Counted from the first letter of the stretch, positions 35,918-44,486 are shown. The stretch: DNA of 64,000 nucleotides from Vibrio parahaemolyticus (GCF_900460535.1 NZ_UHIL01000001.1:372001-436000); one strand, 5' to 3'. Notes: generated by a model not told the origin, from the letters alone. A program made the numbers and translations.

Positions 35918-37624
35918 ATGTCAGAAACAAATTCACAACACTTCGCACTAGTCGATGAACTAAATAAGACGGTTACTAAAAGTTTAGTAACGACGTTCGG
36001 TTTGGACTTTTTACTTTTTGAAGACAAAAAAGGTGGCGATGTTGCAACCGTTCACAATGTTCGCCAGCACCAAAAAGGTGATGCTGAAATCTATGTCTCA
36101 AAGAGTGTTCAAGCGGAGTATGCGAATAAAGGGGATTACAAACCAGTTAAACATCATGCTGACGGAAGTATCGTAACTGATAGAAAGAACAAACCCAAAA
36201 GAGAAGATCGCTACCACTCTCATCAGAATTATAAGGCGAAGGGAAAGGAAGACAAAAAGCTGCAACATGATGGTAATTTGCCAGACGAATATCGTAACCA
36301 GCTTATGTCTCAGGATGAAAAACGCCAACTAGACCACATCATTTCATCGCATGAAGTCCATAATGATGCGGGAAGAGTGCTTGCAGGACTAGACGGCGTA
36401 GAACTTGCCAATCAGAACTCAAACTTTCAATCGACACATTATTACATCAACAACCTCAAGTCAGATCATTCTATGGATGATTTCTTAGGAACCGTTGTAC
36501 CAAGGGCAATTGAGAACAAGCGTAACAATATTGAAAGAGATAAACTGCGTTTGGCTTCTATGCCCTCGGAAACTAAACAGCAAAAGCATGAAAAACGTAA
36601 ACTAGCAGATAAAATCACCAAGCAAAGTGAACAGGTTGCTGTTCTTGAGAGTCTTGATGAAGATAAAATGCGTGAGGCGGATAAGAGAGCAAGACTGCAG
36701 TACGATAAGCAGATCAATTTCACTTACTATACCAGCAGTAAGTTTTTTAAGAGTACTGCGATGGCGTCTAGTAAAGCTGGTTTCGCTATGGGGGTTCGAC
36801 AGGCTTTGGGGCTTGTTTTTGCCGAAGTTTGGTTTGAAATAAAAGATGTAATCCCTCAGCTATTTAAAGATAAAGAAGAAAATTTCACACTTGATAAGTT
36901 CTTAAATAAGCTAAAGGTTACCGCACTAAAAATTTGGGATAGGGTCAAAACTCGATTCAAAGATATTCTGGAAGAGTTTAAAAACGGGGCTTTAGCGGGT
37001 GCCTTGTCTAGCTTAAGTTCGACCATAATGAACATCTTTTTCACCACCCAAAAGTTGATTGGAAAACTCCTCCGTGAAACTTGGTCAAGTTTAGTTTCGG
37101 CTGCTAAAGTCTTGTTCTTTAATCCGCAGAGACTTAGCCCTGGCGCTTTGGTGCGAGAAGTTACACGTATTTTATCTACTGGTGTTGCGGTTGCAATGGG
37201 AGTGATACTTAACCAGCAATTAGCCTCGCTGATGACATTTCCTCTCGGTATTGAACTAGCCTCGTTTGTTAGTGCGGTGGCTACGGGCATAATGACTATT
37301 GGTATCACATACTTTTTAGATCACAGTAAATTAATGCGAAAAGTATGGGATTACCTAGATCAGTTTAAGTCAGCAGAAAAGAGAACCTTGGAATACTTCC
37401 AGACGGTAAATGCTGAACTTGATCGATACTTGATTGAGCTTTCCAAAGTTGAGTTTAATCTTTCACCTGATGAACTGGCTGGACTTGTCGACAACTTAGA
37501 ATTTGTTAGTTGTGAATACGAAAGAAGTATGATGTTGTCGAAAGAAGTAAGTCGAAGAGAGATAGAGTTACCTTTTGAAGACAACAACCTTGATAGTACT
37601 CGAGCTTGGTTGATGAGTTTATGA
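35918..37624 (+). CDS. HNH-like nuclease fused to a membrane region
   Basis: From the ATG at 35918 (GGAG ten bases upstream) the protein has 568 residues. Residues about 139-188 read LDHII...NSNFQSTHYYINNLKSDHSM, which follows the HNH pattern DHI-x(n)-NLQ-x(n)-N-x-x-K: Asp139-His140, Asn169 and Lys181 are the candidate active-site residues. A charged helical linker (about 195-270) follows, then a C-terminal part with hydrophobic segments (about 355-375 and 415-470, including GVAVAMGVILNQQLASLMTF). Nuclease plus membrane anchor or pore is an unusual combination. I do not know a named family. An alternative ATG at 35903 lacks a ribosome site. Confidence 0.72.
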   Translation: MSETNSQHFALVDELNKTVTKSLVTTFGLDFLLFEDKKGGDVATVHNVRQHQKGDAEIYVSKSVQAEYANKGDYKPVKHHADGSIVTDRKNKPKREDRYHSHQNYKAKGKEDKKLQHDGNLPDEYRNQLMSQDEKRQLDHIISSHEVHNDAGRVLAGLDGVELANQNSNFQSTHYYINNLKSDHSMDDFLGTVVPRAIENKRNNIERDKLRLASMPSETKQQKHEKRKLADKITKQSEQVAVLESLDEDKMREADKRARLQYDKQINFTYYTSSKFFKSTAMASSKAGFAMGVRQALGLVFAEVWFEIKDVIPQLFKDKEENFTLDKFLNKLKVTALKIWDRVKTRFKDILEEFKNGALAGALSSLSSTIMNIFFTTQKLIGKLLRETWSSLVSAAKVLFFNPQRLSPGALVREVTRILSTGVAVAMGVILNQQLASLMTFPLGIELASFVSAVATGIMTIGITYFLDHSKLMRKVWDYLDQFKSAEKRTLEYFQTVNAELDRYLIELSKVEFNLSPDELAGLVDNLEFVSCEYERSMMLSKEVSRREIELPFEDNNLDSTRAWLMSL

Positions 37625-37899
37625 ACCAAGTTACCTTAAATCCTTTCCCTTGCTATTCATGCGGTAAATGTTGTGCGAATGTTGACTTATCCGCAGAGAC
37701 CAAGAGCTTGGACCGAGGTGACGGCATTTGCCGTCATCTCAATGTGGAAGATAAACAATGTCGTATCTATGACACGAGACCGGATATTTGTCGAGTGGAA
37801 CTACAGTATAGAAGGCATTATGCTTCTACTTATACTTGGCAGGCGTTTATTGATATAAATTTATCAATATGTGAGAGCTTGCCTGATAAGTTGGCATAA
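37621..37899 (+). CDS. YkgJ-family cysteine-cluster protein
   Basis: The 92-residue protein carries the CxxCxxCC motif (CYSCGKCC at residues 10-17) and a second cysteine block (GICRHLNVEDKQCRIYDTRP, DICR), typical of the YkgJ/CxxCxxCC family thought to bind zinc or an Fe-S cluster. Its ATG overlaps the stop of the nuclease-like gene (ATGA), which shows translational coupling and membership in the operon. Function is unknown; such proteins often accompany modifying enzymes. Confidence 0.8.
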   Translation: MNQVTLNPFPCYSCGKCCANVDLSAETKSLDRGDGICRHLNVEDKQCRIYDTRPDICRVELQYRRHYASTYTWQAFIDINLSICESLPDKLA

Positions 37900-37943
37900 A
37901 CATAAGGTGTTCTACAAAACAGCATATCTATGGCAAGTTTCAC

Positions 37944-38060
37944 TTACTTAAGCTTAAGCTGCTCATACTTCTCATCGATAAGTTTCTTGATTACATCGCT
38001 GATATTGGAGTCATCCTGCTCCACTAACCATGTTAGCCGTGTTTTAGTTCGGTCTGTCAT
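37944..38060 (-). CDS. Small reading frame beside the IS element
   Basis: This frame of 38 codons (MTDRTKTRLTWLVEQDDSNI and so on) has good protein character, ends KLK, and resembles a small DNA-binding or antitoxin-type protein. Its ATG is only eight bases from the IS end (38069), so any ribosome site and promoter were lost or the gene is a fragment. The 170 bases around it hold nothing else recognisable. Confidence 0.35.
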   Translation of the reverse strand: MTDRTKTRLTWLVEQDDSNISDVIKKLIDEKYEQLKLK

Positions 38061-38131
38061 AGAAACACTGAATAGCCACCGACTTGATAGACACCTTTTA
38101 GTTAGACAAAATGACTAACAGAGAGGTGCTT

Positions 38132-38410
38132 ATGAGCAGCAAAAGATATCCAGAAGAATTTAAAATTGAAGCGGTAAAACAGGTCACGGAAAAAGGTCAT
38201 AGTGTGGCTGATGTTGCCAACCGCTTAGGGACGACTACCCATAGTCTTTATGCTTGGGTGAAGCGCTACGGTCCCGACTCCTCCCAACACCAAGCTCAAT
38301 CTGATGAAAGTGCCGAAATTCGTAGGCTTCGGAAAGAACTGCAAAGAGTTACCGAAGAGCGGGATATACTAAAAAAAGCCGCGGTGTACTTCGCAAGCCA
38401 GTCCGACTGA
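38132..38410 (+). CDS. IS3-family transposase OrfA
   Basis: The 92-residue protein has an N-terminal helix-turn-helix (RYPEEFKIEAVKQVTEKGHSVADVANRLG) and a leucine-zipper-like C-terminus (EIRRLRKELQRVTEERDILKKA), as in OrfA of IS3 elements. GAGAGG precedes the ATG at 38132. An A7 run at 38371-38377, coding for KK near the end, is a likely -1 frameshift site producing OrfAB. Confidence 0.92.
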   Translation: MSSKRYPEEFKIEAVKQVTEKGHSVADVANRLGTTTHSLYAWVKRYGPDSSQHQAQSDESAEIRRLRKELQRVTEERDILKKAAVYFASQSD

Positions 38411-39282
38411 GGTACGCCTTTATCAAAGCCAACCAGTCAGTTTGGCCTGTTCGACGGATGTGTAAAATCCTTGGGGTTCATCCAAGTGGTTTTTATGCCT
38501 GGCTAAAATACCCTGACAGCAAACAAGAGAAACGGCGTAAGTATCTTCTCGGACTTATTAAACAGTTTTGGCTGGAATCAGGTGGGGTTTATGGCTATCG
38601 GAAGATATACAGTGACCTACGAGATGAAGGGGAATTCTGTGGAATCAACCAAGTACATCGCTTGATGAAACGAGAAGGCTTACAGTCACAACGCGGGTAT
38701 CGTAAACCCAGAGCTAAAGCGGGTACTGAACATGTCATTTCGGCTAACAAATTAGCCAGAGAGTTCAATCCAACGGCTCCAAACCAATCGTGGGTGACCG
38801 ATATTACTTATATAAAAACACATGAAGGTTGGTTGTATCTTGCCGTTGTTGTCGATCTTTTTTCTAGAAGAGTGATTGGTTGGTCGATGAAAAGTCGAAT
38901 AACTAAAGAGTTGGTTTTGGATGCGCTTTTAATTGCTATATGGCGCCGTTCTCCAAGCCAAAAGGAGCTCGTACATTCAGATCAAGGCAGTCAGTATACG
39001 AGTCACGACTGGAACAAGTTCTTAAAGCAACATGGACTGGAAGCCAGTATGAGCCGTCGAGGTAATTGTCACGATAATGCTGTGGCAGAAAGTTTTTTCC
39101 AGTTACTGAAAAGAGAACGAGTTAAACGAAAAATCTACTCTACACGGGAAGATGCTCGCATGGATATCTTTGAATATATTGAGATGTTCTACAACGTAAA
39201 ACGCAGGCACGGTTCCAATAATCAATTGTCGCTTGTAGAGTATGAGAAGCAATATGAGAGAAGACTAACTAGTGTCTACTGA
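38380..39282 (+). CDS. IS3-family transposase OrfB (DDE integrase core)
   Basis: OrfB lies in the -1 frame relative to OrfA and is open from about 38380; the first ATG in this frame is at 38458. It has the HTH_21 region (GVYGYRKIYSDLR) and the rve integrase core with all three catalytic residues: VTDITYI, HSDQGSQY and NAVAESFF. The stop codon lies inside the right inverted repeat. The protein is probably made as an OrfAB fusion by frameshifting at 38371. It appears intact. Confidence 0.92.
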   Translation, partial: RGVLRKPVRLRYAFIKANQSVWPVRRMCKILGVHPSGFYAWLKYPDSKQEKRRKYLLGLIKQFWLESGGVYGYRKIYSDLRDEGEFCGINQVHRLMKREGLQSQRGYRKPRAKAGTEHVISANKLAREFNPTAPNQSWVTDITYIKTHEGWLYLAVVVDLFSRRVIGWSMKSRITKELVLDALLIAIWRRSPSQKELVHSDQGSQYTSHDWNKFLKQHGLEASMSRRGNCHDNAVAESFFQLLKRERVKRKIYSTREDARMDIFEYIEMFYNVKRRHGSNNQLSLVEYEKQYERRLTSVY

Positions 39283-39297
39283 CTCGGTGGTTATTCA

Positions 39298-40434
39298 AAT
39301 ACCTTCTACCCACTTTAGCTTATGATTCAAACATCTCTCGGCCACATGGCCGGGAGTACTTTGTTTTGCAGGCAATGTAACTCAGGTACGGCCTAGGTCA
39401 TGTACGGTGAAGTGAGGTATATCATCCATTAGATTGGGTGGCTGCTTCTTTTTACCAGCTTCATGTCCAAATAGCTTGGTAATGGTTCGGTTAAGCGTAT
39501 CTGGGCCCATGTAGGGGCGTTTACTGGCTCGTCTACTGGGAAACACATATTCAGAGCCAAAGCCTCTTATCTTCAACTCCTCAAACCATTTCAATACTTG
39601 TGGTGCCAATGGAATGGTAAAGCCTACATTGGTTTTACTATTCCATTGGTAAGTGCCACAAGCCTTCTTCTAGATCAAATTATTCCCATTTCGCTTCACA
39701 TAATTCGGATTTACGACCCCCTAAACAAACTAAGAGCGTGCAGGCTAGATAGTTGTCGCGGCTAAAGTTGGTGCTGTTTTCTCTAGCAACACGAAAAAAT
39801 GCTGTTAACTCTGCCTCACTTAATGATCGGTCTTTGTTTTGCTCAATGCCGCCAGCGTCTCTCACAGTGAAAGCAGAAGCCGGATTACCCTGAAGAAGAT
39901 CTAGCTTAATTCCATGGTTAAAAAGCTGCTTACAGTGACCTAGGCGTCATTGACGATGGTTGGGCGGCCAGAGTCATTAATCGCAGTGATCGCGGTGCGA
40001 ATATCACGGGCTGTAATTTTATCGAGTGGGATGTCACCGATGTGGGGCGCGATGTCTTTGGTATAGACACGTTTGGGGATATTCGGGTGTTTAAGGCGCT
40101 TAACTAAGGTTGGGTACCAATCTTCGAATAGGTCGTTAACGGTTTTGATACTTTCTTGTTCTGCGCGTTTACGTTGTAAAAGGGGGGCAAAGCCTTCACG
40201 GACCAGCTTCATTTTAGTAGCAGCTTCTAGACGGGCGTTAGCCAAGGAGAGATCTCTGACCTTACCAAGTGTCATCTCACGGCGTTTCTTATTGGAGGAA
40301 AAACGTAACATCCAGCTTGCGGTACCCGATGCTGGAACCACAAGGTATAAGCCCTCTCCATCGGCATGACGTTGTGTTTTACCATCACCAGATTTAATGA
40401 GTGCTTCTACTTTCTTAACCGTCAACTTAGCCAT
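39298..40434 (-). pseudogene. Decayed tyrosine recombinase (island integrase)
   Basis: The N-terminus (MAKLTVKKVEALIKSGDGKT, DUF4102 arm-binding domain) is intact to about 39941. A one-base deletion then shifts the frame into LGHCKQLFNHGIKLDLLQ. A TAA replaces a Glu codon after CEAKWE (about 39680), a further shift precedes KTNVGFTIPLAP (about 39630), and a TGA follows HDLGRT (39382). Homology goes on through GHVAERCLNHKLKWVEGI and is then cut by the IS at 39297, so the catalytic tyrosine is missing. It once drove island integration and is now dead. Confidence 0.88.
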
Positions 40435-40473
40435 AACCCACCTTTAGTAGTGTATGATCTCGGTGAATATCAT

Positions 40474-40510
40474 TTACCCACCACGTTAACCACCAGTTGG
40501 TGGTGGTTAA
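40474..40510. promoter_or_regulatory. Putative recombinase arm-type sites, right end
   Basis: TTACCCACCA (40474-40483), TTAACCACCA (40486-40495) and the inverted TGGTGGTTAA (40501-40510) form a cluster between the integrase start and the att copy. The left island end carries the same motifs at 31654-31673. Confidence 0.5.
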
Positions 40511-40601
40511 TAGCGTATTAAAGAATATTGTGGTGGAAAGTTATCTTGTCTAAGTTGCTGTATTTTCGTTGTTTAAACTCGTAAAAATACAGCATTGGAA
40601 A

Positions 40602-40717
40602 TTATTCAATATTCTGGATCTGTTCGCGCCTTTGCTCGATCAGAACTTTCAGTTCTACGCCCGAAGCAGTGATGTCGGTGCTGATCGATTTAGAAGCGAG
40701 CGTGTTTGACTCACGGT
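40602..40717. repeat. 116-bp copy of the yicC 3' end (junction of islands A and B)
   Basis: The stretch matches 44487-44602, the last 116 bases of yicC, at 111 of 116 positions and in the same orientation. It is a displaced gene end, as left when an element integrates into a gene's 3' end and supplies a new one. From 40718 to 41208, before the next gene, I see no convincing gene, only AT-rich DNA. Confidence 0.85.
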
Positions 40718-41208
40718 CGGCTGTCTTGTTTATAAGGAAAGGCGATTCGCTGAACCTGAGGTGTACTGTACAATATGGTCGATTATGTGATCTTAGTAGC
40801 TACTTTAATTGTTTTGTTATTCAGGGCTACAAGTTGGCGGTGTGGCTAATGGAAATGGCTAGCGGCTTTGCCCTGAGCGTACTATTTTTGTCAGAAATTG
40901 TGCCTTGACTCAGAGAGAGTGAACGGAGTAAGGATTATCCAACCTTGGAGTCAGCCGTTGAATAAAAAGTGATGACGTAATCAGACAACGATTTGTCGCT
41001 TTCCCCTAAGCGCTTGGAGGCCGGTGCGAGTGACTTGCTCTACAGTTTGGATTATAGATTTTTTGGGATTGCGTTCTCCGGTCATGATGAATATTTTCAA
41101 TTATATAATTATCAACTGCTTATTGTATTGTGGCCTTACCAGTTCTAGCAAACTAAAATGATATGACGTACTATTGCGCAACATATTTAAAAAGAACGCT
41201 GTCCGATC

Positions 41209-42780
41209 ATGTACAACCTAGTTAGAAGTAGATATTTAGTCACTACAGTATTTCTTGTGGCTTTTATGTTTTGCCTCAATCTGGCTTTTCCTCTCATCTC
41301 AGATGACTTTTGCCACCTTCTTTCATCCGGAAATATCGAGGCGGTAATTCACTCTTATACATCATGGAATGCCAGAACGGGGGAGTTACTATCTGTTTTC
41401 TTAACAGGTTTAACAGGATCGTCTTTCGCAGTCGTCAATTCATTTGTATTCGCAATCATTATTGGCACTATATTTCCACTTCTGTTTGCTCGCCAGGGAA
41501 ATACAAAAGATGACAGTTTGTTTATTATCACCTTCTTCACTCTACTGTCATTATCCACCGTATTTGGCGCTGTGTTTTTATGGCGTGCTGGGGCGATGAA
41601 TTATGCTTGGTCACTGGCCTTGTGTTTACTTCATTTTGTTGTTTATCGATACCATTATGCCGGGGCTACTAGCTGGTACGAACGTGCTAACCCACTAGTG
41701 GTGGTGCTATTTTGTCTTCTAAGTTTTGCTGCCGGTATGAGCAGTTTTGATTTGGGGGCTCTAGGTTGTTTAATTCATGTGACAATCATGTTCTATCGAA
41801 AAACAACACATCAATCGAGTAAAATACGCTTCACCGTCCCAGCACTTTTTTATATAACAGGCTTTTTAGCCCTTTATATCGCACCTGGTACGGCTATCCG
41901 ATCTCAAGGATTTGATGATTACGTTTCTTTAGGTCAACTGGTTACTTGGCTTTACACCTTAGAGCTGCCAACATTTGCTTCTCACTACCTGAATGCTCTT
42001 GGTAAGTCGATGAACCAAACGAATTACTTTGTTACACTGGCCTCTATTACTAGTACTTATTTTGTGTTTAAGTTGCAGTCTCAACACCGTTTTATGCCTA
42101 TTACTTCAAAGCAATGGATATTTGGCTATATTGGCGTATTAGTGCTCTTATTGGGGATGCTATTTTCTAATAAAACCCGACCACCAGGAGATACTTTCGG
42201 TGGAGCAATTCTATTTGCTAACTTTCTGATTTCCGGTATTGCTTTAGTATTTCTTTTAAAAACAAAGATCAGTATTAAGCATCATTCTGCAGCAATCATG
42301 CTTATTTTCCTTCACTGTATTCTTATTATTGATGTTTCTTCTTATAGTGTTGGTGTAATTCCTACGCGTAGAGCATATTTTACTGCTTGTGTAATATGTG
42401 CGCTTATGTTGTCAATTTTTGCTCAAGTAATGTGGAAACCACAAATAAGAGCGTATGTAATCATTCCGTTATTCTTCTTAAGTATTAGCTTAATTACTTT
42501 TCAAACAATTGGCTTACGTATAACAGAATATGCGCTTGTTACTAAGCCAGTATCAGTCCTTTCAAGTCAGGATAAGATGCTTATTAGTCAAGAGTACAAG
42601 TTGATGAAATCAAAGAGATTTTATGATTGGGGTACATTGTCTCCTGATGACAATAATTTCGCCAATCGCTGTTTTGCTCAATATCAAGAAATCGAGAGTG
42701 TGACTCAATTACAGTCGACTCAATACGTTTCGTTTAAAGACTATATTCAATATCTAATCAAATTGCAGAAAACACCATAA
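41209..42780 (+). CDS. Polytopic membrane protein, putative serotype-specific Gtr glycosyltransferase
   Basis: The 523-residue protein has about 11 membrane segments, a periplasmic loop after TM1 with acidic residues (LISDDFCHLL, about residues 28-37) as in GT-C fold enzymes, and a hydrophilic C-terminal tail. It resembles DUF6056-type proteins. Its place before gtrA and gtrB homologues suggests that it is the variable enzyme that moves a sugar from undecaprenyl phosphate to the O-antigen in the periplasm. The sugar cannot be predicted. Codon use is AT-rich, in line with transfer. Confidence 0.7.
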   Translation: MYNLVRSRYLVTTVFLVAFMFCLNLAFPLISDDFCHLLSSGNIEAVIHSYTSWNARTGELLSVFLTGLTGSSFAVVNSFVFAIIIGTIFPLLFARQGNTKDDSLFIITFFTLLSLSTVFGAVFLWRAGAMNYAWSLALCLLHFVVYRYHYAGATSWYERANPLVVVLFCLLSFAAGMSSFDLGALGCLIHVTIMFYRKTTHQSSKIRFTVPALFYITGFLALYIAPGTAIRSQGFDDYVSLGQLVTWLYTLELPTFASHYLNALGKSMNQTNYFVTLASITSTYFVFKLQSQHRFMPITSKQWIFGYIGVLVLLLGMLFSNKTRPPGDTFGGAILFANFLISGIALVFLLKTKISIKHHSAAIMLIFLHCILIIDVSSYSVGVIPTRRAYFTACVICALMLSIFAQVMWKPQIRAYVIIPLFFLSISLITFQTIGLRITEYALVTKPVSVLSSQDKMLISQEYKLMKSKRFYDWGTLSPDDNNFANRCFAQYQEIESVTQLQSTQYVSFKDYIQYLIKLQKTP

Positions 42781-42785
42781 CTATA

Positions 42786-43133
42786 ATGTTCACCCGTTAC
42801 GCATTAGTCGGTTTTGTGAATACCGGCGTTCACTTTATTAGCTTTTTTTTTCTGATAGCTTTGGGTTATGTCCAAAGCATCAGCAATTTGGTTGCATTTA
42901 GCATTGCTGTATCTTGCTCTTACTTGCTCAACGCCAAATTCACATTTAAAGCTCAATATAAACCAGCTGAGTATGCTGTTTACGTACTGTTTATGGGCTT
43001 TTTAAGCTACTTAATCGGCTCTTTTGGCGATTACTTGATGTTGCCATCACTTATTTCATTGATTACCTTCTCTGCCTTGAGTTTAGTTATTGGCTATAGG
43101 TTTTCTAAGTTTCTTTTTAAAAAGGAAAAATGA
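42786..43133 (+). CDS. gtrA: GtrA-family flippase
   Basis: The 115-residue protein has four membrane helices (RYALVGFVNTGVHFISFFFL at the N-terminus, typical of GtrA) and would flip undecaprenyl-phosphate sugar across the inner membrane. It starts five bases after the upstream gene and its stop overlaps the following ATG, so the three genes form one operon. Confidence 0.88.
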   Translation: MFTRYALVGFVNTGVHFISFFFLIALGYVQSISNLVAFSIAVSCSYLLNAKFTFKAQYKPAEYAVYVLFMGFLSYLIGSFGDYLMLPSLISLITFSALSLVIGYRFSKFLFKKEK

Positions 43134-44110
43134 TGCTTATTTCTCTTGTTGTCCCTGTTTTTAATGAGCAAGAAACTATTGAAACGTTTTATCATGCAGC
43201 CAGAAATGACTGCTTTCTCAAAACAAAAAATGTTGAAATTATCTTTGTTAATGATGGCAGCGCAGACAAAACGGCTCAATTGATTGAAGAACTGGTAGCA
43301 CAAGATACCAATGTCCGGTTAATCAACTTCTCTCGTAACTTCGGAAAGGAGCCAGCGCTATTCTGTGGCTTAGTACATAGTCGCGGAGACATTGTCATTC
43401 CGATGGATGTTGATCTTCAGGATCCCATTGAACTGATTGAAACCATGTATCACAAGTGGGAAGCCGGAGCGAAGATGGTTTTAGCCAAAAGAGGCGATAG
43501 AAGTCGGGATCACTGGCTGAAACGAGTCACAGCCAACTATTTTTACAAGGTGCATAATGCGCTTTCTCATTCAAAGATTGAGGAAAATGTTGGTGATTTT
43601 CGTCTAATGGATAGATGTATTGTAGATATCATCACCAGCCTGCAAGAAAAAAACCTATTTATGAAAGGGCTTCTTTCATGGCCTGGGTTTGATCCTGTGA
43701 TAGTGGAATACAAAAGACCAGAGAGAAGTGCCGGAACAACAAAATTTAATACCTTCAAATTATTAAATCTAGCGATAGAAGGAATTACTAATTTTAGTAC
43801 GTCACCATTAAAATTGGCAAGCTACGTTGGGTTTGGTATTTCATTTCTATCATTCCTATATGGAATTTCTATTATCATTCAAAAGCTTCTATTTAGTCTT
43901 GATGTCCCAGGTTATGCATCACTGATCACGGTAATGGTTTTTCTCGGAGGGGTTCAATTGATTACTATCGGTATTCTTGGTGAATACGTAGGGCGCATTT
44001 ATACGGAAGTAAAAGCAAGACCTCAATATGTGATCGAGTCTATTCATGAGGCTACACAAGAGGAGATCTTACCGAACTCTTCTTCTGATGACTCTAAATC
44101 TGTTAGGTAA
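43133..44110 (+). CDS. gtrB: GtrB-type undecaprenyl-phosphate glycosyltransferase (GT2)
   Basis: The protein (325 residues) has an N-terminal GT2 catalytic domain (ISLVVPVFNEQETIE, FVNDGSADKT, and the metal-binding MDVDLQDP) and two C-terminal membrane helices (about 230-255 and 265-290). It is of the GtrB/DPM1 type that loads a hexose onto undecaprenyl phosphate on the cytoplasmic side. AAAGGA at 43121-43126 fits the second ATG at 43133 better than the first at 43130. The tail is acidic and serine-rich. Confidence 0.9.
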   Translation: MLISLVVPVFNEQETIETFYHAARNDCFLKTKNVEIIFVNDGSADKTAQLIEELVAQDTNVRLINFSRNFGKEPALFCGLVHSRGDIVIPMDVDLQDPIELIETMYHKWEAGAKMVLAKRGDRSRDHWLKRVTANYFYKVHNALSHSKIEENVGDFRLMDRCIVDIITSLQEKNLFMKGLLSWPGFDPVIVEYKRPERSAGTTKFNTFKLLNLAIEGITNFSTSPLKLASYVGFGISFLSFLYGISIIIQKLLFSLDVPGYASLITVMVFLGGVQLITIGILGEYVGRIYTEVKARPQYVIESIHEATQEEILPNSSSDDSKSVR

Positions 44111-44189
44111 TATATCAAGCTCAACTTCATCCAAAACAAATTGATGGGAAAAGACTAAGGCATCGCTCTAAAACCGTGATCAATTTTAG

Positions 44190-44420
44190 TTGACCACTAC
44201 AACTCGACGTATTAAGTGCAGTAACTGTGGCATTAAAACAGAACAGTAATCTTGGTTGGAGCCTTATGCTCGTATCATTAATCGCTTGCGAAGCTATATC
44301 GAACAGTTGCTGCCTCTTTTGCCAATTAAGCATATCGCCCAAATGACAGGAGTTCATTGGCACATAATCAAAGAGACAGACAAGCGTCGAATTCAACAAG
44401 TTGTACCACAAGTTAAATGA
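44190..44420 (+). pseudogene. ISL3-family transposase remnant
   Basis: In one frame the DNA reads TTTTRRIKCSNCGIKTEQ, a stop, then SWLEPYARIINRLRSYIEQL and KHIAQMTGVHWHIIKETDKR. This matches the zinc-finger and helix-turn-helix start of ISL3 transposases. The rest of the gene is missing. It fills most of the 376-base gap between gtrB and yicC. Confidence 0.65.
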
Positions 44421-44486
44421 GTCCCCAAAAGCCCCTATTTACAGGGGCTGTTAAGATTAAGTTAGCTCAAAGATACTCAAAAACCT

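Larger units (their letters stand above)
38069..39297 (+). mobile_element. IS3-family insertion sequence (1229 bp)
   Basis: Terminal inverted repeats of 26 bp, TGAATAGCCACC... at 38069-38094 and the complement at 39272-39297, agree at 21 of 26 positions. The element carries overlapping orfA and orfB with a DDE integrase core. The flanking triplets differ (CAC left, AAT right), so no target duplication is visible. The right end cuts the recombinase pseudogene. Confidence 0.9.
31563..40622. mobile_element. Genomic island A (about 9 kb) at the yicC 3' end
   Basis: The element is bounded by att-like copies at 31563-31583 and 40602-40622 and has a decayed tyrosine recombinase at the right end, reading inward, 168 bases from the junction. 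Both ends carry TTAACCACCA-type motifs that may be recombinase arm sites. The cargo is AT-rich compared with the flanks and consists of a diguanylate cyclase, a small gene, a five-gene WYL operon and an IS3 element. Confidence 0.75.

Noticed and set aside
38111..38131. Earlier in-frame start for the IS3 OrfA
   Set aside because: The ATG at 38132 has GAGAGG at proper distance, while the one at 38111 has no ribosome site.
40669..40908. Open frame of 79 codons on the + strand beside the 116-bp yicC copy
   Set aside because: It begins antisense inside the yicC fragment, has no ribosome site and no recognisable protein character.
40981..41000. Fourth copy of the WYL palindrome before the gtr cassette
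   Set aside because: Only the right arm TGTCGCT is present; the left arm is poor and the spacing is six bases instead of five.
44127..44411. Open frame of 94 codons on the - strand
   Set aside because: It is the antisense of the ISL3 transposase remnant, which reads clearly on the + strand.
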